64,000 nt of DNA, taken from positions 1,984,001 to 2,048,000 of the forward strand of contig NZ_CP061770.1 of the NCBI RefSeq assembly GCF_011751865.2. The letters are read 5' to 3'. Position 1 is the stretch's first letter. Every line of letters starts with the position of its first letter. The notes under the pieces were generated by a model. That model made no database searches. It was not told the origin of the DNA and worked only from the letters and a program-made list of their open reading frames with translations. Below are positions 30,643 to 39,245 of the stretch, piece by piece. The position numbers were made by a program, and so were the translations under genes. Source of the stretch: Salinibacterium sp. ZJ70. Its GTDB lineage: Bacteria; Actinomycetota; Actinomycetes; Actinomycetales; Microbacteriaceae.

Positions 30643-30700
30643 GTGCGGTGGAGCCGATGGAGCCGATGGAGCGGGATGGAGCAGATGGAGCAGATGGTGC
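30643..30700 (-). repeat. Short tandem repeat (9-bp ATGGAGCNG units)
   Basis: Between permease and binding-protein genes the plus strand shows about six imperfect 9-bp units related to ATGGAGCCG and ATGGAGCAG. The tract lies in the 98-nt untranslated gap of the operon and is transcribed. Reading through the permease stop would give a Ser-Ala-Pro-rich linker, but there is no evidence for that. Confidence 0.7.
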
Positions 30701-30708
30701 GGCGCCGA

Positions 30709-31479
30709 CTAGGTCGACGATCTCCGCGTCACGAGGCGTTCGAGGAACGCGGTGACGAGGTAGAACACAAGGCCGATGAGGATGCCTCCGGCCACGTAGG
30801 CCCACGCGAGGGCGGCGCGGCCCGATTTCGCGTAGGTGGCGATCGAGGTGCCGATGCCGTCGGACGGCCCCCCGAAGTACTCGGCGACGAGCGCGGCGAT
30901 CACGGCGAGCGAGCTCGCGATCCGCAGACCCGTCATGAGGTACGGCAGCGCCGTGGGAAGGGTGAGGAAGCGGAACGTCTGCCCGCTGCTCGCCGCGGAT
31001 GCCCGCAGCAGGTCGCGGTGCACCGGCTGCGTCTGGCGGAGCCCGCGCAGCACGTTGATGAACACCGGGATGAACGCCGCGATCGTGGCGACCGCCTGCC
31101 GGCCGAACTGGCTCGACGCCCCGAACATCGTGTTGAGGATGGGCGTGATCGCGACGATGGGGATGACGGCGAGCGCCGCGATGAGAGGGGCCAGCATCCC
31201 GTCGATGGGGCGCGCGGCGGCCGCGAGCCCCGCGAAGATGACGGCGATCACGGCACCGACCGTGAGGCCGATGAGCGCGTTGAGCGCCGTGATCGTCATG
31301 TCGTCCCAGATGATGCCCCAGCGATTGACGAGCTCGGCGCCGATCGCGGTGGGGCTCGGGAGCATGCGCGGCGCCGTGCCGATGACGTCGACGTAGACGA
31401 TCCACACGACGAGACCGAGGACGCCCACCCCGATGGGGGCTGCGATCCTCACCCATCCGGGCAGGCTCGTCTCGTTCAT
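30709..31479 (-). CDS. ABC transporter permease (SsuC/TauC type), first subunit
   Basis: The 256-residue membrane protein has about six helices and a binding-protein-dependent transport loop (LRASAASSGQTFRFLTLPTALPYL) with the conserved alanine-x-x-x-G spacing of the SsuC family. It overlaps the ATPase gene by 4 nt. It and the permease at 32276-33169 form a heterodimer around the shared ATPase. The importer supplies substrate for the catabolic enzymes of the same operon. Confidence 0.92.
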   Translation of the reverse strand: MNETSLPGWVRIAAPIGVGVLGLVVWIVYVDVIGTAPRMLPSPTAIGAELVNRWGIIWDDMTITALNALIGLTVGAVIAVIFAGLAAAARPIDGMLAPLIAALAVIPIVAITPILNTMFGASSQFGRQAVATIAAFIPVFINVLRGLRQTQPVHRDLLRASAASSGQTFRFLTLPTALPYLMTGLRIASSLAVIAALVAEYFGGPSDGIGTSIATYAKSGRAALAWAYVAGGILIGLVFYLVTAFLERLVTRRSST

Positions 31480-32279
31480 CGTTCGTTCGCCCTCTCCACG
31501 CGCACCCCGTGCAGTGCTTCGCGTACCGCGGTGACGTGCTCGAAGTAGGCAGGGGTCTCGCGCAGCATCTCGTCGCGCACCTCCCCCAGCGAGATGTCGA
31601 TGACATCGGTGATACGGCCAGGCCGCGGGCTCATCACGACCACGCGATCCGAGAGGAACACCGCCTCGGGGATCGAGTGGGTGACGAACACGACCGCGGC
31701 GCCCGTCTCGGCGGCGATCCGGGCGAGCTCCGCCTGCAGGTACTCACGGGTCATCTCGTCGAGCGCGCCGAACGGCTCGTCCATGAGCAGGAGCTTGGGG
31801 CTCGCGGCGAGCGCACGCGCGATCGCGACGCGCTGCTGCATGCCACCCGAGAGCTGGTCAGGGTAGCGATCGATGAATTCGGTGAGCCCCACGAGCTCCG
31901 CGAGCTCTGCCACGCGCGCCTCGCGCTCGGCCTTGGCGACCTTGTGCAGTTCGAGCGGAAGCGCGATGTTGCCGCCCACGGTGCGCCACGGCAGCAGACC
32001 CGCCTGCTGGAACGCGATGCCGTAGTCCTGGTCGATGCGGGCACGCCGCGCGGGCTTGCCGAAGATCGACAGCTCGCCGCTCGTGGCCTGGTCGAGATCG
32101 GCAATGAGGCGCATGAGCGTCGACTTGCCGCATCCGGAGGGCCCGATGAGGGCCACGAACTCCCCCGCGCGCACCTCGAGGTCGACATCCGTGAGAGCGA
32201 CGACGTCGCCCGCCTTCGTCGGGAAGATCTTGCCGACGCCTGTGGCCCGGACAGCGAGATCGGAATCGGTGCGGGTCAT
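31476..32279 (-). CDS. ABC transporter ATP-binding protein (SsuB/TauB type)
   Basis: The 267-residue ATPase has Walker A GPSGCGKST, signature LSGGMQQR and Walker B LLLMDEPFGALDE, followed by the H-loop FVTHSIPEA, all canonical. ATG 32279 is chosen because it overlaps the upstream permease stop by 4 nt, matching the overlaps on the other side. Q-loop F-Q-Q-A-G-L-L-P-W matches the nitrate/sulfonate/taurine importer branch. Confidence 0.94.
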   Translation of the reverse strand: MTRTDSDLAVRATGVGKIFPTKAGDVVALTDVDLEVRAGEFVALIGPSGCGKSTLMRLIADLDQATSGELSIFGKPARRARIDQDYGIAFQQAGLLPWRTVGGNIALPLELHKVAKAEREARVAELAELVGLTEFIDRYPDQLSGGMQQRVAIARALAASPKLLLMDEPFGALDEMTREYLQAELARIAAETGAAVVFVTHSIPEAVFLSDRVVVMSPRPGRITDVIDISLGEVRDEMLRETPAYFEHVTAVREALHGVRVERANER

Positions 32280-33169
32280 GCGACTGCCTCTCCTCTGCGG
32301 TAGTTCTTCAGCGCGAGGCCGACGAGCGCGACGGAGGCCGCCGCGACGAGACCGAGCGCGATCGATCCGAACGTCGGACCCCACGGCGCCGCGGGGTCGC
32401 TCGACGCCTGACCGGCGAGCTGGATGAGCATGCGGCCGATGCCGCCCCGCATGCCGATGGAGACCTCCGCGACCACCGCGCCGAGCACGGCGTTGGCGGC
32501 CGCGAGCCGCAGCGCCGGCAGCAGGTACGGCACGGATGCCGGCAGCCGCAGCCGCAGGAGCGTCGGCCAGTAGCCGGCGGCGTAGCTGCGCATGAGGTCG
32601 AGGTGGATCCGATCCGGGGCCTCGAGGCCTTTGAGCACGCCGATCGCGACCGGGAAGAACGCCAGATAGGAGGCGATGACGGCGACCGAGAGCCACTGCG
32701 GCCACGGGGTGCCCGCCCGGTCGATCTGGTTGCCGATCGCGTTCACGACCGGAGCGAAGGCGATGAGCGGCACGATCTGGCTCACGACCACCCAGGGCAG
32801 CAGACCCCATTCGAGCAGCCGGAATCGCTGCATGAGCAGCCCCAGCAGCCCGCCGACGATCACGCCGATGAGCCATCCGACGGCAGCGATCGCGAGTGTC
32901 GCGAACGCTGCGGTTGCGACCGAGACCCACAGCGGGGCGGTGGCGGCGCCGCTCGTCGGCTCGAAGAGCCGCGTCACCATGTCGGAGATGTGGGGCATGG
33001 CGCGATCGTGGGTGCGCGGAAGGATCATGATGCCCGATCCCGCCTGCCCCTCGACCGCGCCGATCACGACGCCGTTCGCGGGACCGAGGAACTTGTAGGC
33101 CTCCCACAGCACCATGACCGCGGCGATGCCCAGCACCCCCCACGCGGCCGCGGCCCACCGTCTCGTCAT
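32276..33169 (-). CDS. ABC transporter permease (SsuC type), second subunit
   Basis: The 297-residue protein is longer than its partner because of an extracytoplasmic N-terminal insertion of about 45 residues after the first helix. The transport loop reads LMRSYAAGYWPTLLRLRLPASVPYL. About six helices follow the first. The 4-nt overlap with the LLM oxidoreductase upstream and with the ATPase downstream shows tight coupling. Two unequal permeases with one ATPase is the usual set for importers of this branch in actinobacteria. Confidence 0.92.
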   Translation of the reverse strand: MTRRWAAAAWGVLGIAAVMVLWEAYKFLGPANGVVIGAVEGQAGSGIMILPRTHDRAMPHISDMVTRLFEPTSGAATAPLWVSVATAAFATLAIAAVGWLIGVIVGGLLGLLMQRFRLLEWGLLPWVVVSQIVPLIAFAPVVNAIGNQIDRAGTPWPQWLSVAVIASYLAFFPVAIGVLKGLEAPDRIHLDLMRSYAAGYWPTLLRLRLPASVPYLLPALRLAAANAVLGAVVAEVSIGMRGGIGRMLIQLAGQASSDPAAPWGPTFGSIALGLVAAASVALVGLALKNYRRGEAVA

Positions 33170-34182
33170 CGCTTGGCCGTGATGGTCTCGCGCATCGCAG
33201 GGATGACCGTCTCGCCGTACACCCGCAGCGTCTCCTCCTTGTTGTCGTGCTGGAGGTACCCCGCGAACTGGTGCACGCCGATCGAGCGCAGCTCTTCGAG
33301 CTTCTCGATGTGCTCGGACGCGTTCCCCAGCAGGCAGAACCGGTCGACGATCTCATCCGGCACGAAGTCGACGTGATCGTTTCCCGACTTGCCGTGGGTG
33401 TTGTAGTCGTAGCCTGTGCGCTTCGCGATGTAGTCGGTGAGCGCCTTCGGCACCGCGCCGCTCGCCCCGTACTTGGCGACGATGTCGGCCACGTGGTTGC
33501 CCACCATGCCGCCGAACCAGCGGCACTGGCCTCGCATGTGCTCCCAGTCGTCGCCGATGTAGAACGGGGCGGCCACGCAGAACGTGATCTCGTCGGGGTC
33601 GCGGCCCGCCTTCTCGGCGGCGTCGCGCACGGTCTGGATCATCCACTTGGCGATGTCGACATCCGCGAGCTGCAGGATGAATCCGTCGCCCACCTCACCC
33701 GTGAGCTTGAGCGCGAGCGGGCCATACGCGGCCACCCACACCTCGAGCTCCGAGCCCTCCGACCACGGGAACTGCAGCGTCGCTCCGTTGTATTCGACGG
33801 ATCGGCTGTTGCCGAGCTCGCGGATCACATGGATCGACTCCCGCAGCTCGCCGAGCGTCGTGGGCTTGCCGTTGGTGACGCGCACCGCCGAATCGCCGCG
33901 GCCGATGCCGACGACCGTGCGGTTGCCGTACATCTCATTCAGCGTCGCGAACGTGGAGGCGGTGACCGTCCAGTCGCGGGTGGCCGGGTTGGTGACGAAC
34001 GGGCCGACCTTCACCTTGCGCGTCTCGGCGAGGATCTGGCTGTAGATGACGTACGGCTCCTGCCACAGGATGTGCGAATCGAACGTCCACACGTGGCTGA
34101 ACCCGTACTGCTCGGCGAGCTTCGCGAGGTGCACGGTGCGGCTCGCGGGCGGGTTGGTCTGGATGACTGCTCCGAAGTCCAT
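33166..34182 (-). CDS. LLM-class flavin/F420-type oxidoreductase (TIGR03842-like)
   Basis: The 338-residue luciferase-like TIM-barrel protein opens MDFGAVIQTNPPASRTVHLA with FSHVWTFDSHILWQEPYVIY. This resembles the group I know as TIGR03842, predicted to use coenzyme F420. The operon has no classical iron-sulfur dihydropyrimidine dehydrogenase, and this is the only redox enzyme in it, so it may perform the reductive or oxidative entry step. It overlaps the second permease by 4 nt and follows dihydropyrimidinase by 9 bp. F420 use is plausible because cofE and fgd are in the same window, but FMN cannot be excluded. Confidence 0.85.
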   Translation of the reverse strand: MDFGAVIQTNPPASRTVHLAKLAEQYGFSHVWTFDSHILWQEPYVIYSQILAETRKVKVGPFVTNPATRDWTVTASTFATLNEMYGNRTVVGIGRGDSAVRVTNGKPTTLGELRESIHVIRELGNSRSVEYNGATLQFPWSEGSELEVWVAAYGPLALKLTGEVGDGFILQLADVDIAKWMIQTVRDAAEKAGRDPDEITFCVAAPFYIGDDWEHMRGQCRWFGGMVGNHVADIVAKYGASGAVPKALTDYIAKRTGYDYNTHGKSGNDHVDFVPDEIVDRFCLLGNASEHIEKLEELRSIGVHQFAGYLQHDNKEETLRVYGETVIPAMRETITAKR

Positions 34183-34191
34183 TCGTGCCTC

Positions 34192-35613
34192 TCAGATCAG
34201 GTACTGCGAGAGTCCGCGCTTGAGGAAGCGGCCGTCGCCCTTGGCGCCGAGGTAGGTGTCGTTCTCGACGATGACCTTGCCGCGCGACATCACGGTGTCG
34301 ACGTGCCCATCGATCTCGAAGCCCTCCCATGCGGAGTGGTCCATGTTCATGTGGTGCGTCTTGTCGTAGCCGATGGAGGTGTGCCCGTTCGGGTCGTACA
34401 CGACGATGTCGGCGTCGGCGCCCGGCTGGATGACGCCCTTCGTGCCGTAGAGGCCGAACATGCGCGCAGGGGTCGTGCTCGTGAGCTCGACCCAGCGTTC
34501 GAGTGTCAGCTCGCCCGTGACCACGCCCTGGTACATGAGATCCATGCGGTGCTCGACGGATCCGATCCCGTTCGGGATCTTGCGGAAGTCGCCGAGGCCG
34601 AGCTCCTTCTGATCCTTCATGCAGAACGGGCAGTGATCGGTGGAGACCATCTGCAGGTCGTTGGTGCGCAGCGCCTGCCACATGGAGTCCTGGTGGCCTT
34701 CCGCACGCGAACGCAGCGGCGTGGAGCACACCCACTTGGCGCCCTCGAAGCCGGGCGCGCCCAGCTGCTCCTCGAGCGACAGGTAGAGGTACTGCGGGCA
34801 CGTCTCGCCGAACACGTTCTGACCGCGATCGCGGGCGGCGGCGAGCTGCTCGACCGCCTGCTTGGCGCTCACGTGCACCACATAGAGCGGCGCACCCGTG
34901 AGCTTCGCGAGCATGATCGCGCGATGGGTGGCCTCCTCCTCCATCTCCCACGCGCGGGCGATGCCGTGGAAGTAGGGGTCGGTCTTGCCGGCGTCGACGA
35001 GCTGCTGGGCGAGCACGTCGATCACGGGCCCGTTCTCGGCGTGCATCATCGTGAGCAGACCCGTCTCGGCCGCGATCTGCATGGCCTTCAGGATCTGCGC
35101 GTCATCCGAGTAGAAGACGCCCGGGTAGGCCATGAACATCTTGAAGCTCGTGATGCCCTCGTCGATGAGCGTCGGCAGCACCGCGAGAGAGTCGGCGTCG
35201 ACCCCTCCGATGATCTGGTGGAAGGCGTAGTCGATGGCGCAGTTGCCTGCGGCCTTCCTGTGCCACGCCTCGAGACCGTCCATGACCTTCGTGCCGTATG
35301 TCTGCACGGCGAAGTCGATGATCGTGGTCGTGCCGCCGTAGGCCGCGGCGCGCGTGCCCGTCTCGAACGTGTCGGATGCGGCGGTGCCGCCGAACGGCAG
35401 CTCCATGTGGGTGTGCGCGTCGATGCCGCCCGGGATCACGTACTTGCCTGTCGCGTCGACGACGGTGTCGACGCCCTGCGTGAGGTCGGTGCCGAGCAGC
35501 TGGGAGCCGGGAGCGAGGACGGCGACGATCTTCTCGCCGTCGACCAGCACATCCGCTTCTCCGCGCCCGGTGGCGGACACCACGGTGCCGCCCTTGATGA
35601 GTGTCGTTGCCAT
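34192..35613 (-). CDS. hydA: Dihydropyrimidinase / hydantoinase
   Basis: The 473-residue cyclic amidohydrolase opens dihydropyrimidine or hydantoin rings to N-carbamoyl amino acids. The metal site is visible as DAHTH (H67, H69), the carbamylated lysine K158 in SFKMFMAY, and the later HAENG and VVHVS histidines; the catalytic aspartate lies in STDHCPF. Length and motifs match bacterial D-hydantoinases/dihydropyrimidinases. It lies 22 bp after the nitrilase-family gene, whose product would hydrolyse its product, and 9 bp before the LLM oxidoreductase. Dihydropyrimidine is the likelier physiological substrate because a transaminase and amidohydrolase follow. Confidence 0.94.
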   Translation of the reverse strand: MATTLIKGGTVVSATGRGEADVLVDGEKIVAVLAPGSQLLGTDLTQGVDTVVDATGKYVIPGGIDAHTHMELPFGGTAASDTFETGTRAAAYGGTTTIIDFAVQTYGTKVMDGLEAWHRKAAGNCAIDYAFHQIIGGVDADSLAVLPTLIDEGITSFKMFMAYPGVFYSDDAQILKAMQIAAETGLLTMMHAENGPVIDVLAQQLVDAGKTDPYFHGIARAWEMEEEATHRAIMLAKLTGAPLYVVHVSAKQAVEQLAAARDRGQNVFGETCPQYLYLSLEEQLGAPGFEGAKWVCSTPLRSRAEGHQDSMWQALRTNDLQMVSTDHCPFCMKDQKELGLGDFRKIPNGIGSVEHRMDLMYQGVVTGELTLERWVELTSTTPARMFGLYGTKGVIQPGADADIVVYDPNGHTSIGYDKTHHMNMDHSAWEGFEIDGHVDTVMSRGKVIVENDTYLGAKGDGRFLKRGLSQYLI

Positions 35614-35635
35614 GGTGGTCTCCTTCGCGACGGGA

Positions 35636-36484
35636 TTACGGCTTCGGGGTCTCCGTGTAGGTCTCGGGGCGGCGGTCGCGGTAGAACTGCCAGTCGTCGC
35701 GCATCTGCTGCACGAGGTCCATGTCGAGGTCGCGCACGATGAGCTCCTCGTGCTCGCCCGATCCGCGCTCGCCCACGAAGTTGCCGCGCGGGTCGATGAC
35801 GTTGCTCGTGCCGTAGAAGGTGACGGCCTCGTCGCCGTACTCGTTGTCTTCGCGTCCGACGCGGTTCGGCTGCAGCACGAAGTAGCCGTTGGCGACGGCC
35901 GCCGCGGGGCCCTCGACCTCCCACAGACGGTTCGAGAGGCCGGGCTTGGTGGCGTTCGGGTTGAAGACGATGTGGGCGCCGTTCAGGCCGAGCTCGCGCC
36001 ACCCCTCCGGGAAGTGGCGGTCGTAGCAGATGTAGGCCCCGACCTTGCCGACGGCGGTGTCGAACACGGGGTACCCGAGGTTGCCGGGGCGGAAGTAGAA
36101 CTTCTCGTAGAACTTCTCGAGGTCGGGGATGTGGTTCTTGCGGTATTTGCCGAGGATCGTGCCGTCAGCATCGACGACGACCGCGGTGTTGTAGTAGACG
36201 CCGGTCTGCGCCTCCTCGTAGATGGGGAGGATGGTGACGATGCCGAGCTCCTTCGCGATCGACGCGAAGCGCTGCACGATGGGGCCGTCGGCCGGTTCGG
36301 CGTAGCGGTAGTACTTCTTGTCCTGTGTGATGCCGAAGTAGGGGCCGTAGAAGAGCTCCTGGAAGCACATGACCTGCGCGCCGTCTGCGGCCGCGTCACG
36401 GATGAAGCCCTCGTGCTTGTCGAGCATGGAGGCCTTGTCGCCTGTCCAGGTGGTCTGACTGATTGCTGCGCGTACGACGGTCAA
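35636..36484 (-). CDS. Nitrilase-superfamily N-carbamoyl amino acid amidohydrolase (beta-ureidopropionase-like)
   Basis: The 282-residue carbon-nitrogen hydrolase has the catalytic triad E43 (FQELFYGPYF), K116 (KYRKNHIPD) and C153 (YICYDRHFPE). The KNHIP and CYDRHFPEGWRE signatures match beta-ureidopropionase / N-carbamoyl-amino-acid hydrolase. It would release ammonia and carbon dioxide from the carbamoyl product of dihydropyrimidinase. It is the first gene of the operon, and its start is 98 bp from the divergent MocR regulator. A ribosome site GGGAGATG lies just upstream of the ATG. Confidence 0.92.
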   Translation of the reverse strand: MTVVRAAISQTTWTGDKASMLDKHEGFIRDAAADGAQVMCFQELFYGPYFGITQDKKYYRYAEPADGPIVQRFASIAKELGIVTILPIYEEAQTGVYYNTAVVVDADGTILGKYRKNHIPDLEKFYEKFYFRPGNLGYPVFDTAVGKVGAYICYDRHFPEGWRELGLNGAHIVFNPNATKPGLSNRLWEVEGPAAAVANGYFVLQPNRVGREDNEYGDEAVTFYGTSNVIDPRGNFVGERGSGEHEELIVRDLDMDLVQQMRDDWQFYRDRRPETYTETPKP

Positions 36485-36582
36485 CTTTCATCTCCCTTGA
36501 CGTTGCTTTTTGTTATCGTCGTGCGTAAACATTTCCCTCACGTTTCGCAGTATGACGTGGGCGTAAAACTACGGAGTTTCCC
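36485..36582. promoter_or_regulatory. Divergent promoter region of the catabolic operon and mocR-like gene
   Basis: The 98-bp spacer is AT-richer than its surroundings. It contains two direct repeats, GTGCGTAAAC (36520-36529) and GTGGGCGTAAAAC (36557-36569), likely regulator sites. TTGCTTTTTGTTATCG upstream of the operon start (minus direction) could hold promoter elements. Binding by the MocR-type protein is inferred from position. Confidence 0.45.
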
Positions 36583-37908
36583 GTGAAAGCGATAGACCTT
36601 TCCATAACGGAACGGTCGCCGCAGGCGATCGCGACGGCGATCGCGCGCCTCATCACCACCGGGGATCTCGCTCCCGGCGACCGCCTGCCGACCGTGCGAG
36701 AACTCGCCGCCGTGATCGGGGTCTCCCCCGCGACCGTCAGTCAGGCATGGCAGACGCTCAGCGCGGCGGGACTCATCGTGAGCCGCGGACGCAGCGGCAG
36801 CTTCGTGCGGACCGAACCGCGGGAGTGGCTGCCGCAGCGCTACCGCGGACTCGACGGGCAGCTCGAGGCCCGCCTCGACCTCTCGCGCGGCACGCCCGAC
36901 CCTCACCTGCTTCCCGCGCTCGGCCCGGCGCTGGCCCGCGTCGGCGCGCGCGCCGAGACCGCGAGCTACCAGGCGAAGCCCGACATCCCCGAACTCCACG
37001 ACCTGCTGCGCGAGACATGGCCGGCGCCCGTCGAGTCGATCACCGTCACCAACGGCGCCCTCGACGCCATCGACCGCGCCCTCGCCACGCTCGTGCGCTT
37101 CGGCGATCGCGTTCTCGTCGAGAACCCCACCTTCCCGCCCTTCATCGACCTCGTCGAGCACTACGGGCTCGAGGCGATCGGCGTCGACCTCGACTCGGAG
37201 GGCATGCGTCCGGAGGCCTTCGCCGCCGCACTCGGGGCCTCCCCTGCCGTCGTGCTCCTGCAGCCGCGCTCGCACAACCCCACCGGCATCTCGATGACGC
37301 CGGCGCGCGCCGAGCAGCTCGCCGGCATCCTGTCCCGCAGTCACACCGCCGCCGACACGATCGTGATCGAAGACGACCACTCGGGCGCCATCAGCAGCGC
37401 GCCCGACGTCTCGCTCGCGAGCTGGCTGCCCCAACGCGTGCTGCACGTGCGCAGCTTCTCGAAATCGCACGGCCCCGACCTGCGCATCGGCGCGATCGGC
37501 GGCCCGCGCCCGCTCGTCGATCGGATCGTCGCGCGCAGGCTCCTCGGCCCCGGCTGGACGAGCCGCATGACGCAGGCGATCCTGCACGAGCTGCTGACGC
37601 ATCCAGCGTCCATCGCCGAGATCGACGCGGCGCGCGAGGTGTACGCCTCCCGTCAGCAGGCGCTCGCGAGTGCCGTGCAGGCATCAGGCGGATGGATGTC
37701 GCCGGGCGACGGCCTCAACACCTGGCTGCGCGTGGGCGACGAGCGCGCGGCCATCGTGCAGCTCGCGGCGGTCGGCATCCGGGTGGCGCAGGGCGGGCCG
37801 TTCCAGGTGGGCGCCGGGCAGGATCCGCACATCCGCGTGACGGTGGGGATGCTGCGCGACGAGATCGAGACGGTCGGCGCCGCGCTCGCGGTGGCGCAGA
37901 GAGCCTAG
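36583..37908 (+). CDS. MocR-like GntR/aminotransferase-fold regulator
   Basis: The 441-residue protein has an N-terminal GntR winged helix (about 1-75; PGDRLPTVRELAAVIGVSPATVSQAW) and a C-terminal fold type I aminotransferase-like domain with the PLP lysine in RSFSKSHGPDLR. Such proteins sense PLP adducts of amines and often govern amino-compound catabolism; beta-alanine or an aldimine would be a logical signal here. It is divergent from the operon. ATG 36583 is supported by GGAG 14-11 nt upstream, though spacing is long. A strong hairpin follows. Confidence 0.92.
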   Translation: MKAIDLSITERSPQAIATAIARLITTGDLAPGDRLPTVRELAAVIGVSPATVSQAWQTLSAAGLIVSRGRSGSFVRTEPREWLPQRYRGLDGQLEARLDLSRGTPDPHLLPALGPALARVGARAETASYQAKPDIPELHDLLRETWPAPVESITVTNGALDAIDRALATLVRFGDRVLVENPTFPPFIDLVEHYGLEAIGVDLDSEGMRPEAFAAALGASPAVVLLQPRSHNPTGISMTPARAEQLAGILSRSHTAADTIVIEDDHSGAISSAPDVSLASWLPQRVLHVRSFSKSHGPDLRIGAIGGPRPLVDRIVARRLLGPGWTSRMTQAILHELLTHPASIAEIDAAREVYASRQQALASAVQASGGWMSPGDGLNTWLRVGDERAAIVQLAAVGIRVAQGGPFQVGAGQDPHIRVTVGMLRDEIETVGAALAVAQRA

Positions 37909-37946
37909 GCCGCGCCTCCCGCGCCCCTCCCGCGCGACTCCCCGGG

Positions 37947-38001
37947 GAGGGGTCGCACATCACCGCCGACACGCCGCCGAAACCGTGATCTGCGACCCCT
38001 C
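37947..38001. terminator. Long-stem hairpin between convergent genes
   Basis: A 17-bp stem with one mismatch (GAGGGGTCGCACATCAC / GTGATCTGCGACCCCTC) and a 21-nt loop lies between the MocR-like and MarR genes. It could be a terminator or one member of a dispersed palindromic repeat. Confidence 0.65.
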
Positions 38002-38059
38002 ACCCGAGCACGGGCAGGCCGTGCGCGGAAGAGGCTCCCGCGTCAGAGGTGGGCGCGGG

Positions 38060-38638
38060 TCACGCGGAGCCGAAGGGCTTCTGCTCAGCCCACTCGCCCT
38101 CGGTGGTCTTGCTGAGCTCGCCGAGGAACGTCACGATCACATCGCGTTCCTCAGGCGTGAGCGCCGCGGCCACGCGGAAGCGGCGCGCGTGTTCGCGTCC
38201 GATCGTGGCGCTGGCGGATTCGCGCGTCAGCTCGTCGACGACGATCGCGCGCGCACGACGGTCGGTGGGATGCGGGAGCCGCTTGATGTGATCGCCCGCC
38301 TCGAGGCGGTCGAGGAGCTTCGTGGTCGCGGCGCTCGAGATGCCGAGGTACTTCGCGATGCCCTGGGCGGTCGCGATCTCGCCGTGATCGGTCGTGACGA
38401 TGATGAAGCGCAGTGCCTTCATGTCGTTGTCGCCGAGCTTCATGAAGCGCCGCGACGCCTCGCTCATCCGCAGCTCGGCGTTGCGCCAGGCGGCGAGCGC
38501 ATCGAGCACGCGAACCGTGTCGGCGATGTCGTCCGAACTCATGTCGCCCGTCGACATGATGCGGGACGCCGAGTCCATCACCCGCGGATCGTTGATGCGC
38601 GCGAGCATCTCGGGACCCCCGGGGCGACTGTCGGTCAT
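38060..38638 (-). CDS. MarR family regulator, CrtR-like
   Basis: The 192-residue MarR protein has a winged helix near residues 85-150 (IAKYLGISSAATTKLLDRLEAGDHI, DRRARAIVV). It is divergent from the carotenoid operon. In Corynebacterium glutamicum the MarR-type CrtR represses a divergent crt operon and is released by isoprenoid diphosphates; the position here suggests the same job, though orthology is not proven. It is unusually long at the N-terminus (about 60 residues before the MarR core), which fits the CrtR type. The likely operator is in the 76-bp spacer. Confidence 0.88.
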   Translation of the reverse strand: MTDSRPGGPEMLARINDPRVMDSASRIMSTGDMSSDDIADTVRVLDALAAWRNAELRMSEASRRFMKLGDNDMKALRFIIVTTDHGEIATAQGIAKYLGISSAATTKLLDRLEAGDHIKRLPHPTDRRARAIVVDELTRESASATIGREHARRFRVAAALTPEERDVIVTFLGELSKTTEGEWAEQKPFGSA

Positions 38639-38663
38639 GCGTCGATGCTAGTGCGTGGTAGAC

Positions 38664-38694
38664 ATCTAACAAAGTTTATTGATAACCAGGTTAG
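38664..38694. promoter_or_regulatory. Probable operator/promoter between marR and idi
   Basis: An inverted repeat CTAAC (38666-38670) / GTTAG (38690-38694) surrounds an AT-rich core (AAGTTTATTGATAACC) in an otherwise GC-rich spacer. This is the only AT-rich stretch between the divergent genes, so it probably holds the -10 elements and the MarR site. Confidence 0.5.
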
Positions 38695-38714
38695 CCAGAT
38701 GCAAGGATGATGCC

Positions 38715-39245
38715 GTGGACGTCGTACTCGTGAACCCCGACGGAACCGTCGCCGGGAGCGCACCTAAGGAGGCCCTTCACACCAGCGATACACCGCTGCA
38801 CCTCGCCTTCTCGTGCCATCTCGTCGACGACGAAGGCCGCCTGCTGCTCACTCGCCGCGCCCTCGGCAAGCGCAGCTGGCCGGGAGTGTGGACCAACTCC
38901 TTCTGCGGACACCCGCAGCCGGGCGAAGCGATGGAGGACGCAATCGCCCGGCATGCGGCGTCCGAGCTCGGCATCGAGCTGCACGATGTGCGCATCGAGC
39001 TCCCCGATTTCCGCTACCGCGCGGTCGACGCGTCCGGAGTCGTCGAGAACGAGATCTGCCCCGTGTTCTCGGCGAAGTCGAACGGATCCCTTGACCCAGA
39101 CCCCGAGGAGGTGGTCGAGTGGCAGTGGATCACTCGCGACGCGCTGGCGACCGCACTTGCCACCGTGCCGTGGATGTTCAGCCCCTGGCTCGTGGAGCAT
39201 TTCCCGCTTCTCGACGTCGAGAACGTGACAGGAGACCCCCGATGA
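38715..39245 (+). CDS. idi: Isopentenyl-diphosphate delta-isomerase, type I
   Basis: The 176-residue Nudix-fold enzyme interconverts IPP and DMAPP. The catalytic cysteine is in TNSFCGHPQPGE, and the Nudix-like helix follows (AIARHAASELGI), with the glutamate cluster in VVENEICPVF and PEEVVEWQW. GTG 38715 is chosen because AAGGA lies 7 nt upstream; an ATG at 38679 would add a stretch unlike the family. The stop overlaps crtE by ATGA. It feeds the C50 pathway encoded downstream. Confidence 0.94.
   Translation: MDVVLVNPDGTVAGSAPKEALHTSDTPLHLAFSCHLVDDEGRLLLTRRALGKRSWPGVWTNSFCGHPQPGEAMEDAIARHAASELGIELHDVRIELPDFRYRAVDASGVVENEICPVFSAKSNGSLDPDPEEVVEWQWITRDALATALATVPWMFSPWLVEHFPLLDVENVTGDPR

Noticed and set aside
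29435..31606. One long protein joining permease, tandem repeat and binding lipoprotein
   Set aside because: The permease has its own stop in another frame, and the binding protein has a clear ribosome site, signal peptide and lipobox starting at 30610.
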